A program made the position numbers and the translations under genes. 24,247 nt of DNA from a virus: IMG/VR virus record IMGVR_UViG_3300034064_001960, positions 1 to 24,247 of that record; one strand, 5' to 3'. Shown in pieces: positions 1-9,585 of the stretch (position 1 is the first letter of the stretch; every line of letters begins with the position of its first letter). The notes under the pieces were generated by a model. The model was not told the DNA's origin. It worked only from the letters and a program-made list of their open reading frames with translations, and made no database searches.

Positions 1-3000
1 TAAAAGCCACAATCAAAGAGCGCGAGATGCCTGAAGAGTTTCCTACCTTGAACATCGCTGTTGAACTGCCGCTGGAGAAATTATGGGTTGCTGTTCCTGA
101 AAGAGTGGTGTTGCCGCCGTTGTTTAGGTAAAACACATACGCGATTCCAACGCATGTGTTGTTTGCTATGCGAATTCTGGTTATGGTCACGTTGTTGCTT
201 TCCGCCAACACAGCAGAATTTGCAGTGCTATCTGCGTGGAATTGGTTGTTTGAAACAACAAGGTCGTTGATTGCTCCGCTTGCACACAAAACAATTTGTG
301 ATGTGGCAATACATGCGTTGTTTGAAACCGTGACGTTGTTAAGCTGGTTGCTTGCGCCAGATTCAACGTCCAATGTCACAGGTATCAGTGTGAATTTAAA
401 GCTGTTTCCATCGACGCTTGTGTGCGTGATGTTTGCCAAACCTGCGCGAAGAATTACGCCTCTGTCACCACCACCAAAAGCATTTCCAGAAACAGTGATG
501 TTGAGGCCACCACGGATGTAAACACCTATTTCTGAAGACGATAAGGCGTTGTCGATGGTGTTGCCTTGGAACACAAATGTGTTCACGTTTTCTGCACAAT
601 ACATTCCATAGCTTGTGCAGCCTTTAAAATAACTGTTGCGCACACCCACAGCAGAACTTCCAGCACTTACCTGCACCCCAGTGGCTGCACTGTTGATGTA
701 ACAGCCATCCACATAGGTGTTGTCGGAAGATTCTTGTATCAGAACTGCAATGTTTGTTGTGGATGTGAACACGCTCGATGAAATGTTTACGTGGGTGCTT
801 GCGCTACCTACAATGACACCATACGCACATTCATGTGCAGACAAATTCCCCACTTGTATGAACGCCGAAGCCGACACCAACACCAACGACTCACCAATGC
901 TGTAGCCTTGCACACCAGACACAACACCTGAATCGCAGTTGGATACAATACGCACGCCATAAGTGGTGCTGTTGTCTGCAACAATGCCTGTGATAGAGAA
1001 CCTGTCAGTGCCTGCACACTCCACAACAGTGTTGCAATCCCTGCCAGAGCAGTTTGCCACCGTCACATAGCCACTGTTGTACACATACACAGCAGACCCA
1101 GTGGATGCGTTGGAAACACAGTTCCCTATGGCTGCGTTGGTGCATTTCTCCACCCAAACATGTTCTGAACCACCGCTGAGTGTGCAGTTTGAAACGCCTA
1201 CGTCTGCAATGGTTCCTGCTGTGTCCGTGACCACAGACACGCCGCGCTTGCTAGACGCCAACACACCCGACACACCCGACACACGCAACCGCCTGGATGC
1301 TGTGGCGCCATTGGTCACCACAGTCACCGCATGCTGTGTTGCGGATGCAAACAGCACGTTGGCTATCTGCACGTTTGCAAACAACCCCTGCAACGACACT
1401 GCATGTGTGCACCCATCTACGAAAAGATTTGTCACGGCGATGTGTTGGATGGGTGTGCTGGTAGAAACATTGCCAAGCAACACGCCTTCGCTGGTGCATG
1501 TGGTCATGGCGTTGCTGTCGATGGCAACCTTGTTGCAATTGCGCAACCGCATGCCCGTAGCGCATGATTTAAAAGTGTTGTTGGCGATGAGGATAGAACT
1601 GTAAGACACGGTGGCTTCGGTGTTGGGGTTGAAATGCACACCGTAGCCGCTGTGTGTGTTAAAAGTATTGCCAGTGATGAAAAAATTCGTATGTGCAAAC
1701 GATGCACCTGCTGCTGCCACCACCACACCATCCACACCACCCGTGAATGCGTTGTCTTCTACACGCACACCATTGTACGCTGGGTGTCCTGTGGAGCTTC
1801 CCCCTGGGCCAGAGACGTTAGCCCCAATAGAGCCAGCAGAGATAGAACAGGACACAACAGCACCACCCCATGCGATGGCTGTGTTGGTGAAAGCCAGGGT
1901 TTGAAACCGCACACCGTCCAGCACATTGCGTGTGCTGCATTGGCGTACTGTGGTGTCGTTCGATATCACATAGAAACCAATCGACACCGTGTTGTCATAC
2001 CCATAAGCCGCACAATCGGTGAATTTAATGTTTGTGCCGCCACACGCAACAGCATAACCGTATGTGGAAAAACCGTTTACTTCACATGAGACAACATTGC
2101 AGTTTTGCAACCACGCATAGTTGTTTTCAGAAACTGCCTCACCATCGCTGAGAAGCTCGTAAAACAACACACCCGTAGAGCAGTCTTGGATGTTGCAATT
2201 GCTGATAGACACTTCGCGTGATGTGCCTTCAACGGTGAACACACCAACCGTGGCTTCTGCCAGAAGTTGCTTCGTGGAGGTGCAATTGTCTAACTGCACA
2301 TTGTAAGAGTCTTGCACTTGCAGTGCAGAAATCTGCACCGCACCGAAGTGTAGGTTTCTAAGCGCAACGTCTTTGCCATACTGCACTTTAACCACAGACT
2401 TTACAGTGGTGTTGGATACGAACGTGATGTTTTCCAATGACACGTTGGCAACGGGGGTAATCACCCGCATCGACAAGCCATTGGTTGTAGAAAATGCTTC
2501 CGACACGCCACCGTTGATACGCATGTTTGTCGATGACACGATAGAATCGACGATGTGTAATTCACCGTGTTTTCCATAAGTTTCGCTGGTCACTTCACCG
2601 CTGGCACGCAATTGCACCATGTCGCCGATAGAAAGCCCTGTGGTGGTAAGAAGTGTTACGGATGTTGCGCCTTTGGCGATGTTTACAGAAGGCGTATAGA
2701 CATTGTCGCCCAATGTTCCAGCAATGGACACACCCACGCTGTCTGTGCACTCTGAGAAATCCAAGGTGCCGTTGTACACGCGCTTGTTGGATGACAAGGT
2801 CAGTGTGCTGTCACACCTGTAGGTTTTTCCCAGAAGGTTGATGTTGTTGGACGTGATGGCGTCAAACGCTTGTTGTACGGCCAGGGTCTCATCGGATGCA
2901 CCATCGCCAATGGCACCAAAATCAACAGGCGTGACGTAATCAATTTGTGCGGTGTCTTCAACGCCCTTTGCTGTCGTGTAGGCTTTTACTGGGTCTACGG

Positions 3001-3250
3001 TGTAAATGGTGACATCATCAGAAGTTTTCACCACGATTTTGTAGGTTTGGTCTACCTGTAGATAGATAGGCCCTGCCCTGCCCGCTGCGTCACACACCAC
3101 AGGATTCGTGTGTGGTGTGGTCTGTGCTTCGTCTTGGTACACAGCGAGGGGTGTGGTGGTGCCTGTGGTGTAGAAATACAGTTTTGCGCCTGGCAGTGAA
3201 TCGCCGCCAGTGTCTAAAACTGTGAGTTTGGGGAGTTGGAAATTACTCAT
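1..3250 (-). CDS. Tailspike/tail fibre, pectate-lyase-like beta-helix protein (3' end outside window)
   Basis: One open frame runs from ATG 3250 to the left edge without a stop (1083 full codons), so the C-terminus is missing. Residues 1 to about 95 (start MSNFQLPKLTVLDTGG) look like a short virion-anchoring domain with a YFYTTGTTTP-type strand pair. At about residue 110 comes VDFGAIGDGASDET, the entry motif of the pectate-lyase-3 superfamily. The rest is a long series of Asn/Ser/Val-rich rungs (for example ISNCNIQDC, VTVSNNACIA, LNITVSGNAFGGGDRGV), typical of a right-handed parallel beta-helix. The likely role is host surface polysaccharide binding or cleavage, as in P22 gp9, and its place at the end of the late operon fits. 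An AGGTG Shine-Dalgarno (SD) lies 6 nt before the start, which overlaps the previous gene by 8 bp. The catalytic residues and trimerisation domain cannot be judged. The substrate is unknown. Confidence 0.88.
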   Translation of the reverse strand, partial: MSNFQLPKLTVLDTGGDSLPGAKLYFYTTGTTTPLAVYQDEAQTTPHTNPVVCDAAGRAGPIYLQVDQTYKIVVKTSDDVTIYTVDPVKAYTTAKGVEDTAQIDYVTPVDFGAIGDGASDETLAVQQAFDAITSNNINLLGKTYRCDSTLTLSSNKRVYNGTLDFSECTDSVGVSIAGTLGDNVYTPSVNIAKGATSVTLLTTTGLSIGDMVQLRASGEVTSETYGKHGELHIVDSIVSSTNMRINGGVSEAFSTTNGLSMRVITPVANVSLENITFVSNTTVKSVVKVQYGKDVALRNLHFGAVQISALQVQDSYNVQLDNCTSTKQLLAEATVGVFTVEGTSREVSISNCNIQDCSTGVLFYELLSDGEAVSENNYAWLQNCNVVSCEVNGFSTYGYAVACGGTNIKFTDCAAYGYDNTVSIGFYVISNDTTVRQCSTRNVLDGVRFQTLAFTNTAIAWGGAVVSCSISAGSIGANVSGPGGSSTGHPAYNGVRVEDNAFTGGVDGVVVAAAGASFAHTNFFITGNTFNTHSGYGVHFNPNTEATVSYSSILIANNTFKSCATGMRLRNCNKVAIDSNAMTTCTSEGVLLGNVSTSTPIQHIAVTNLFVDGCTHAVSLQGLFANVQIANVLFASATQHAVTVVTNGATASRRLRVSGVSGVLASSKRGVSVVTDTAGTIADVGVSNCTLSGGSEHVWVEKCTNAAIGNCVSNASTGSAVYVYNSGYVTVANCSGRDCNTVVECAGTDRFSITGIVADNSTTYGVRIVSNCDSGVVSGVQGYSIGESLVLVSASAFIQVGNLSAHECAYGVIVGSASTHVNISSSVFTSTTNIAVLIQESSDNTYVDGCYINSAATGVQVSAGSSAVGVRNSYFKGCTSYGMYCAENVNTFVFQGNTIDNALSSSEIGVYIRGGLNITVSGNAFGGGDRGVILRAGLANITHTSVDGNSFKFTLIPVTLDVESGASNQLNNVTVSNNACIATSQIVLCASGAINDLVVSNNQFHADSTANSAVLAESNNVTITRIRIANNTCVGIAYVFYLNNGGNTTLSGTATHNFSSGSSTAMFKVGNSSGISRSLIVAF

Positions 3251-5336
3251 CGGTAGCACCTGGTGTTAGTTCTTTGGCAGCGAGGTTGGAAATTCCTAAT
3301 GCAGACATAGGAATTTTATACTGTGTCATGGTTTGTTCAAGGATTTTTTTAGCCATGTAGGCGTCGCCGTCAGCGAGGGCTTTGCCTATTCTTTTATTAA
3401 GAAAACCCATCTGAACAGCGTCAAGAATCTTTGCTGGAGAACCTTTAGCCAAATCAATAAGCCCACTTACCGCTTTCGCAGTTTCCATTCTAGGCTGGGT
3501 AGGCGACAACCCTTGTTGCAATTTTTTAGCAAGTGCTGGGTACACCTGGCTGACCCATGCCATCGCATTGCGTGCTTCAGAGCCCTTTGGGAAAACTTCC
3601 AACAAAGCGTCTTCGTGCTTCTGTAGATTCTTTGCTAATTCCCACATACGCCTTACGGCCAACGCTGGTTTGCCATTTAAGATTTCGTCTGGCGCTGAAG
3701 ATGTCAATGGTTTTGTGATGTCGAGAAGATGTGACATAACCCCCTTACGCATAGTGTCTTGATATTCTGGGCCAAGGAGTTCACCCACTTCACCCATCAC
3801 CTGGCGTGTTTTTAATGCTGTATCTGCTGGTCCTTTAACATTGGAAAAAATACTGCGAACAAGGTTTTGTAGGGTTTCTGTTTTACCTTTATTCATCGCT
3901 TTCATGTAGGTTGATTTAATCAAAGCTGTTTTCTTTTCATTCAGCACACGGTACTCGCCGATTTTGTCCACGAGAAGTTGGGCTTGTTTGTTTCCGCTCG
4001 CGGCGGCGTCTGCAACATCTTCGTCGATAGCATCCGCAATGCGCGATAATGTGGCTTTTTCGTAGTTGTTAGAGAGGGCTTGTTGCTCTAGGGTGAGCTG
4101 CTCTTTCGGTAGTCCTTTGTAACCAAGTACTTTTCCAATGTTTTGACGAAGCGTCCACAAGGCGCGTGGATTAAGTTTTGGGGTGCCCTGGGCTAAGACG
4201 CCCAGCGTTTTGTCTTTCGCTGCCTTCGACAGTATGGCTTCAGGGTTTCCAAGACCTGTTCCACCAGATGCCGCATCAAGTTCTTGGCTGATTTTTTCAG
4301 CGTAAACACTGGCCGATTTTTCAAGAGGTATGGTGTTCTTTACGTTGCCGTATTTTGATAAATCTTCGGATGTTTTTATGTTGGCTTGAGCAATTTTTTT
4401 ATTTTCGAGTGCCACCGCTTCTTCTGTTTTTGATAGAATAGCTGCGCCTGTGTTTTTTGGTGTGTTGGATTCGTCCAACGCACCCACAGACTTTTTCAAC
4501 ATGCCTGTGCCTTTTTCAGAAAGCTTTTGGGTGAAAGACTTCCATGCGTCGTTGATGTTTTTTCCACTGCCACTTGAACGCGACATATCTTCTGCTAATT
4601 GAATAAGGTTGCTGTCTGTCACGGCAGAAACGGGTGGATTCAAGCCTTGCTGTTTCAACGCTTGGTACAACGCCATGTTTTCAGGTGTGGGCTTGCCTGC
4701 AATGAAATGCGTTAATGATTGCACTGGGCTTGTCAGTGTGGCTTTTAAGACCTTCCCAGCACCTGTTAATACAGGCGCAGCTACACCGCCTGTTGCGCCG
4801 CCTACAATACTTTGTAAAGCTGAGTTTTTTAAAACTTCAATGGGTGCGCTTTCTTTTTGGCCAGCAACAAACGCTGCGGCTTCTTGAACCCAAGGCATGG
4901 CCAAGCCTTGCGCTGCGCCCGCTGCTGCACCCGCCTTCGCAAGATTCCAACCACGCCCTATTGCTGTGGCTGCATTTTTGGCAACACCCAGACCTGGAAA
5001 CACCGCATTCAGTGCTACGCCTGTGCCCACTGGAACCAAGGCTTCAGGTATTTCGCCCCAGTCAAGACCTTTAGGGTCAATGGTCGTTCCATGCACTGTT
5101 AAGCGTCCGTTTTCGTCTGTTCCAACAGCACTGCCGTATTTCTTTTTGATCCATGTGTTAAAGGCTTTTTCAGACAGTGCTCCCTTGGCCACGCGCAAAC
5201 CTGCTTTTTCAACAGCACTTAAAGTAGGTCGTTCATTTCCAGATGTTGCGGATGCTGCTTGGGCCGCTGCGGTAGCTGGAATGCCATGCTCTTTCATGAG
5301 CGAAGAAGTCAGTTGGTTAAGTTCTTCTTCGGTCAT
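3243..5336 (-). CDS. Large internal virion / DNA ejection protein (gp16 position)
   Basis: 697 residues, in the place where P22 has ejection protein gp16, directly before the tailspike gene. The N-terminus is short and charged (MTEEELNQLTSSLMKEHG). It is followed by Gly/Ala-rich, moderately hydrophobic segments at about residues 100-210 (for example VPVGTGVALNAVFPGLGVA and GAAAGAAQGLAMP) that could contact or cross membranes, and then by a long, mostly helical lysine-rich part. This make-up is usual for proteins expelled with the genome to help it cross the cell envelope. I see no enzymatic motif such as a lysozyme fold. ATG 5336 has an AGGAAG SD about 8 nt upstream and overlaps the previous stop as ATGA. 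The role rests on synteny and composition, not on a recognised domain. Confidence 0.75.
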   Translation of the reverse strand: MTEEELNQLTSSLMKEHGIPATAAAQAASATSGNERPTLSAVEKAGLRVAKGALSEKAFNTWIKKKYGSAVGTDENGRLTVHGTTIDPKGLDWGEIPEALVPVGTGVALNAVFPGLGVAKNAATAIGRGWNLAKAGAAAGAAQGLAMPWVQEAAAFVAGQKESAPIEVLKNSALQSIVGGATGGVAAPVLTGAGKVLKATLTSPVQSLTHFIAGKPTPENMALYQALKQQGLNPPVSAVTDSNLIQLAEDMSRSSGSGKNINDAWKSFTQKLSEKGTGMLKKSVGALDESNTPKNTGAAILSKTEEAVALENKKIAQANIKTSEDLSKYGNVKNTIPLEKSASVYAEKISQELDAASGGTGLGNPEAILSKAAKDKTLGVLAQGTPKLNPRALWTLRQNIGKVLGYKGLPKEQLTLEQQALSNNYEKATLSRIADAIDEDVADAAASGNKQAQLLVDKIGEYRVLNEKKTALIKSTYMKAMNKGKTETLQNLVRSIFSNVKGPADTALKTRQVMGEVGELLGPEYQDTMRKGVMSHLLDITKPLTSSAPDEILNGKPALAVRRMWELAKNLQKHEDALLEVFPKGSEARNAMAWVSQVYPALAKKLQQGLSPTQPRMETAKAVSGLIDLAKGSPAKILDAVQMGFLNKRIGKALADGDAYMAKKILEQTMTQYKIPMSALGISNLAAKELTPGATDE

Positions 5337-6658
5337 TGGAAAATCTTCCTGTAGAAGGTTTTAATATCTTGCTCTGTAGGCTTTCTTCCGTTGTTAGCTT
5401 GCATAAACCGTTCGATGTAGGTTCTTCCTAGGTAGGGCAGAAAGTTTTTAGAGGAACGTATCGATTCATTTGGGTTATTCGCGTTCGCTATAGTGCGTCG
5501 TGCCGCACTTGTGAGTTTTTGGCGAACGTTTGGGTTTTCAAAAACAAACTTTGCGAGTTTGTCGGCATCCCAATTGTCTGGATTAGAACCGAATTCTCTA
5601 GCGATGGCAACCTCAACACCTTTGTCAAGCGCACCTGCTTCTTTTGCGTTCTTCACTTCAAAAGCGATGTCGGCATAAAGAGAGCTCGCACCACCAGATT
5701 CTAGCACCGATTCTGGCAAAACAGAAAGTACGTATGCGGAAGCACCTATTTTTGCGTTTGATTCAACAGCTTTTGCTGCCTTATTCAGCTCTTCAAAAGT
5801 TGCGAAACCTTTGGGTTCGACATTGGAAGAACCGCTTCTGAAATTCGCCCATGTGTTTGCGTTGAATACAGTTCCTGGTTTTGCTGTGGCTTCTGGAACT
5901 GGGCTTCCACCTTCTGCTGCTGCGGCATTTTTCAACTGCTCTATGCGTGCGCGTGCAAAATCAGTGTCTGCATTTTTGTTTCTGATGCTGGCATACGTTT
6001 CAGAAATGTTTGCAGCCCTGGCTTGCTTGTTCTGTGCAGCAAAGTTGCCTAACGCTTTTTGTGCTTGCGGTGTCAGTGCTTGGGTTACGCCGCCTGCACC
6101 GCCTAACTGTTCAATCTGCTGCGGTGTCAGTTCGCCTGGTCCAATAAAGCCACCCAAAACTTGCGACAAATTTTGCAAGCTTCTATCCGTTTGTCCGCCC
6201 CCTGCAAGCACACGTTCAAGCCCATCTTGCAGCGATGAAGGCACCATACCATACGCTGCCTGCAAGGCGGCGTTGCGTGCGTTTGGGTCGTTCATGCCTT
6301 GGGCTGTGTTGACCAAACCCAACGCTTGTTGGGCTTGCTGCAACGTATTTTTCTGTTCCTGCGACGCACGCAACGTGTCTGTGTATTGGGATTGGGCCTG
6401 TGCCGATGCACGCGAAGAAACAAACTGCCCTAATCGCGTTGCTGTTTCTGGGTCTTGTTGCGCAACAAGTGCAAGATTCGCGTCTGTAGGATTTTCAAGG
6501 TACGACGCACCCGCGATGTTTGCTTGTTGTCTTTGTAATTCCGCAGCGCGGGCCATCGCGTCTTGCTGCAAAACGTGGTTGACCTGAAACAGTTGCAACC
6601 GCTGTGCGGCGTAGTCTGGCAGCTCGAACTGTGGTGTGTAGGATTGCTGTCCGAACAT
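5333..6658 (-). CDS. Probable DNA ejection / internal virion protein (gp20 position)
   Basis: 441 residues. The first 200 residues are strongly Gln/Ala-rich and helical (LQRQQANIAG, TLQQAQQALGLVNTAQG), followed by a Gly/Pro linker near 170-200 and a more ordinary globular C-terminal part ending in a basic segment. It sits between the gp7-like gene and the large ejection-type gene, so it matches P22 gp20. The start ATG 6658 forms a TAATG junction with the upstream stop, and the end overlaps the next gene as ATGA, which suggests translational coupling. No enzymatic motif is visible. Virion and ejection function are inferred from position and composition. Another minor structural role is possible. 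Confidence 0.72.
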   Translation of the reverse strand: MFGQQSYTPQFELPDYAAQRLQLFQVNHVLQQDAMARAAELQRQQANIAGASYLENPTDANLALVAQQDPETATRLGQFVSSRASAQAQSQYTDTLRASQEQKNTLQQAQQALGLVNTAQGMNDPNARNAALQAAYGMVPSSLQDGLERVLAGGGQTDRSLQNLSQVLGGFIGPGELTPQQIEQLGGAGGVTQALTPQAQKALGNFAAQNKQARAANISETYASIRNKNADTDFARARIEQLKNAAAAEGGSPVPEATAKPGTVFNANTWANFRSGSSNVEPKGFATFEELNKAAKAVESNAKIGASAYVLSVLPESVLESGGASSLYADIAFEVKNAKEAGALDKGVEVAIAREFGSNPDNWDADKLAKFVFENPNVRQKLTSAARRTIANANNPNESIRSSKNFLPYLGRTYIERFMQANNGRKPTEQDIKTFYRKIFQ

Positions 6659-7563
6659 TACCGCACCACCCCGTTGTTAGGAATGCCGGCCGTCAACGAC
6701 AAGGCAGGGTTCGCACCCTGTGGCTGGTACATGGACAAAAGCTTGTCGTACATTTGGTTCTGTTGATATTGCCCAGCCACCTGCATGCCGATGTTTCCAA
6801 GGTTTTGCACCATGCCAGAAAGTGCGTTCGCCTGGTTGATAGGTCCAGCATGTGCAAGTTGCATGCCCAAAGCTTGCAAGTAAGGCGACGACGCACCCAA
6901 TGACGCATTTGCAAGGCCTGTGGCTGCGTTGGTGCGTATTCCAGCCATCGCTTGGCCCTGGGTGGCCTGCATTTGTGCAAGGTTTGTTGCGTTGGCGTTG
7001 CCAAGTTGTGCGAACTGGCCACGTGCTTGGGCACCATAGTCAGCCAGGGCGCCTACGCGGTCAAGGTACTGGTTGTAGGATTGGTCTGCCAGCCCCTGGT
7101 TGAACCGCATGAACCCCTTGTACGCAGCGCCGCCACCCATGCCACCCGACTGTGCGGCTGCACGACGCAACCCTAATTCCCCTTGCTGTTGCAAGAACTG
7201 GTACTGTGGGCCTTGTTGAAACCCCGACATGTCCCCACGCAACACAATGTCAGCCAAGCGCTGCTCTGCTTGTGTGCCTGTTCCAATCGACTGGCTGTAG
7301 AGGTTTCTAAGTGCCTCTTGCTGTGCCGATAACGTGCCGATGCCTTGGCCAAACCCTTGCTGAATGTCGGCCAGGGATTGGGGTACTGCCGATGAAATGT
7401 CACCACGGGCACGCGCAGAATTTGCGCGTTGTTCAGCCATGGCAGCGTTGAATTGCCTTTTAGCCTCACGTGTGGCCGCACGTTGTGCAGAGTAGTTTAA
7501 GATGCCTCCAACGATGCTGCCTACCCCTGCGATTGCGCCTCCAATGGCTGCCGCTGTGCCCAT
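6658..7563 (-). CDS. gp7-like DNA transfer / ejection protein
   Basis: 301 residues from ATG 7563. An in-frame GTG at 7566 is possible, but only the ATG leaves about 4 nt after the GGGGGG ribosome-binding tract. Residues 3-24 form a glycine-zipper hydrophobic helix (AAAIGGAIAGVGSIVGGIL). A long helical arm follows, and then the family-like core LRGDMSGFQQGPQYQF with LRRAAAQSGGMGGGAA, which recalls the phage 'DNA transfer protein' group (pattern: residues D/F, then GYQFRL, then AAARGG). Such proteins are packaged in the head and released to build a conduit through the envelope. Gene order matches P22 gene 7. The stop of the previous gene overlaps the start as TGATG. Confidence 0.78.
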   Translation of the reverse strand: MGTAAAIGGAIAGVGSIVGGILNYSAQRAATREAKRQFNAAMAEQRANSARARGDISSAVPQSLADIQQGFGQGIGTLSAQQEALRNLYSQSIGTGTQAEQRLADIVLRGDMSGFQQGPQYQFLQQQGELGLRRAAAQSGGMGGGAAYKGFMRFNQGLADQSYNQYLDRVGALADYGAQARGQFAQLGNANATNLAQMQATQGQAMAGIRTNAATGLANASLGASSPYLQALGMQLAHAGPINQANALSGMVQNLGNIGMQVAGQYQQNQMYDKLLSMYQPQGANPALSLTAGIPNNGVVR

Positions 7564-8153
7564 CACACCCCCCTAACGTTGCTTACAGTGGCCGCACACA
7601 CTGCCAGAAACAACGTGCCTGTGTTTGTGTCTGCGGTGTGTGTGCCTAGCCTTGAAAACCGCACCACACACACACTTCCAGGTGCACCATGCCCACCTGT
7701 TGCACCTGCAAATTCCACCACCTGCACCTTGGCTGTGTCAGCAACAGCCACGGTGGTTTCAGTGTTCGCGGTTTCGCCTACCGCACCATCTTGCTTGAAC
7801 ATGCGCACTTGCATGCCCACACGCACATTCCCTGTGGATGCGCCAAGCAGGCCCACCACACACGCCACGTTGGACTTTTCCAGTGTGTTTGCGGGCAGCA
7901 CAAAACTGCCATACACGTGTTGGTCACTGTCGTGTGGGAAGCCGTAATACAAAAAGCCGTTGTACAATGAGAGCGTGGGTGTCTCGCCACCGCGCATGTC
8001 CACCTGCACTGTGGTTTGCAACAAGTTGTTGTTGCCGCCCAACGCCTGGCCGAGTGTGTTCAGGTACCTGTGCCATTCTTGTGCAATGGTCACAGATTTA
8101 ACATTGTCCGAAAATGGGACATGCTGCCCTGGTATTGCGATGTCTATTGGCAT
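7563..8153 (-). CDS. Small beta-rich virion structural protein (gp26/gp14 position), unassigned
   Basis: 196 residues. The frame is open upstream to 8234, but ATG 8153 (MPIDIAIPGQHVPF) is preferred: it forms a TAATG junction with the gp10-like gene and follows a GGGGGGG tract. The protein has a helical N-terminal stretch (SVTIAQEWHRYLNTLGQ), then a beta-rich body with alternating Val/Thr strands, and a Gly-rich turn near residue 160 (GATGGHGAPGS). The C-terminal half resembles beta-sandwich domains of phage accessory virion proteins. P22 has the tail needle (gp26) and gp14 here, but no needle-like coiled coil is visible, so identity with either is not supported. Confidence is high that it is a gene and low on function. 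Confidence 0.72.
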   Translation of the reverse strand: MPIDIAIPGQHVPFSDNVKSVTIAQEWHRYLNTLGQALGGNNNLLQTTVQVDMRGGETPTLSLYNGFLYYGFPHDSDQHVYGSFVLPANTLEKSNVACVVGLLGASTGNVRVGMQVRMFKQDGAVGETANTETTVAVADTAKVQVVEFAGATGGHGAPGSVCVVRFSRLGTHTADTNTGTLFLAVCAATVSNVRGV

Positions 8154-9583
8154 TATACAGCCCCCCCAGCAATCTTGCACACCGCGCCACTGATAGCTAT
8201 GCGTATGGGGTCGGACACCGAAAGTTTTAAGCAACGTTCTTTGAACTGCCCAAGACGTGTGAAGCGTGCTTCTTTGCCGTACGCGCCCATAGGGTGTATC
8301 GACGTCCAGATTTCGTGGCCAAAGGTACGCCCACCGTCGTCGGACATCTGTAGCATGGCTTTGGGTTGCGTGCCCTGTGTGTTGTCGCCGATGAGGGTTG
8401 TGCCCGATTCAAAAAACACACGTAAGTCGTACATCGCCATGCGTGCACCGCTGCCAAACACAGGGGCTGAAACACACGCACACACGCATGTGCTGCCTGC
8501 GTAGTCAAACGTGTTGTCATCGTATTCGTACACCATAGGCAGTGTTTGGTCTGCGGAGAAAATCCTGTCGCCCAACTGTGCGTGGATGTGACCATGCGTG
8601 AATGTGTGCGTGGTGGGCGAAGACTCCAACCTGAACCACACGTTGGTGGCAACGTCGTACACAAGGGTGTTGTTGGGTGTGTGTAGAATCACCCACACAT
8701 GAGAAAGGTATTGCACCGCAGACATGTGGCATGACGTGACAGCGCCGTCGTTGCGCAACACATTGTCAATCGCGTAGGTGCTGATGGGCACCACCTGGTA
8801 CCCTTGGGACATGTACATCCGAAAATCATTGCCTACGAAGAACAACGTGCCTTGGTGCTGTGCACATGCGTATTTGCCAACGCAGCCCCGTTGGTATGCG
8901 GCGGAGGTGATACGTTGGAATGGGAAATCCAGGTTCCCTGTGTTGGTAAAGATTTCGTAGCTTCGTTCTTTCAGAATCCACAACTCGCGGTTGATGGCAA
9001 ACACACGCACGATGTTGTCTGCGTAAGCGTCGGCTGTGGAAAATTCTGTGGGGTCGTAAGAGAGCGCATCACCTGGTTGAGACACACGGAACACGTTGGT
9101 GCCGACATCGGAGAACACGACATACGAATCCAACACTGTGCATGTTGATACTTCCGCGTTGATGGTGTCGGACAATTCAGCAAGTGTCGTTTCGGTTGCA
9201 AGGTATGCGTCGCTGCCGCTGCATATCACAATGCCATCGTCGTGTTCGGCCATGATGCAGGGCGATTTGGAGTGTGTGGTGCTGCCCAAAAATGTGGGTA
9301 TAGCACCTGTTTTTTTCAGGTAATACACTTTGGTGCCAGCAACGACGACAAGGCCTTGTTTGTAGGGGTGCATGCCACGGATGGTGGCGTCTGCGCCTGC
9401 GATGGCTGTGAAGTTACGGAAGATGTTCAACCCTGGGTAGCGGTACACTGTGTAGGGATGTTTTGCACCGTTTCTGTTGGGGTGCAGAAACATGTTGGTA
9501 AGCTTCTCTGAAGACACGGGCTTGGATGGTTCCGTGTTTTCGCCTCCGACACCGAAGGCTATGTGCTGCGAGACTGTAGGCAT
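8153..9583 (-). CDS. gp10-like packaged-DNA stabilisation / tail hub protein
   Basis: 476 residues, close to P22 gp10 (about 472). In P22, gp10 forms the hexameric tail hub under the portal and gp4 ring and keeps DNA inside the head. The N-terminus carries the usual pattern of a Lys/Ser segment, a short NMFLHP motif and then a beta-propeller-like series (HPYKQGLVVVAGTKVYYL, ELWILKERSYEIFTNTG, GTLFFVGNDFRMYMS). The order (gp4-like gene upstream, small structural gene downstream) agrees. ATG 9583 lies just after the gp4-like stop, with AAGGT about 10 nt upstream. Assignment is by sequence feel plus synteny, and an alignment to the gp10 family would settle it. Confidence 0.85.
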   Translation of the reverse strand: MPTVSQHIAFGVGGENTEPSKPVSSEKLTNMFLHPNRNGAKHPYTVYRYPGLNIFRNFTAIAGADATIRGMHPYKQGLVVVAGTKVYYLKKTGAIPTFLGSTTHSKSPCIMAEHDDGIVICSGSDAYLATETTLAELSDTINAEVSTCTVLDSYVVFSDVGTNVFRVSQPGDALSYDPTEFSTADAYADNIVRVFAINRELWILKERSYEIFTNTGNLDFPFQRITSAAYQRGCVGKYACAQHQGTLFFVGNDFRMYMSQGYQVVPISTYAIDNVLRNDGAVTSCHMSAVQYLSHVWVILHTPNNTLVYDVATNVWFRLESSPTTHTFTHGHIHAQLGDRIFSADQTLPMVYEYDDNTFDYAGSTCVCACVSAPVFGSGARMAMYDLRVFFESGTTLIGDNTQGTQPKAMLQMSDDGGRTFGHEIWTSIHPMGAYGKEARFTRLGQFKERCLKLSVSDPIRIAISGAVCKIAGGAV

Positions 9584-9585
9584 GG

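Noticed and set aside
61-2841. Several plus-strand open frames of 60-175 codons in the left 3 kb
   Set aside because: They all lie opposite the continuous tailspike frame; Cys/His/Thr-rich shadow composition and no SD.
1-3250. Diversity-generating retroelement target in the tailspike, as in some podoviruses
   Set aside because: No reverse transcriptase or template repeat in the window, and the spike's C-terminal end is not present to judge.
7563-8234. Longer start (8234) for the small structural gene
   Set aside because: It would overlap the gp10-like gene by 82 bp; the ATG at 8153 has a TAATG junction and a G7 SD tract.
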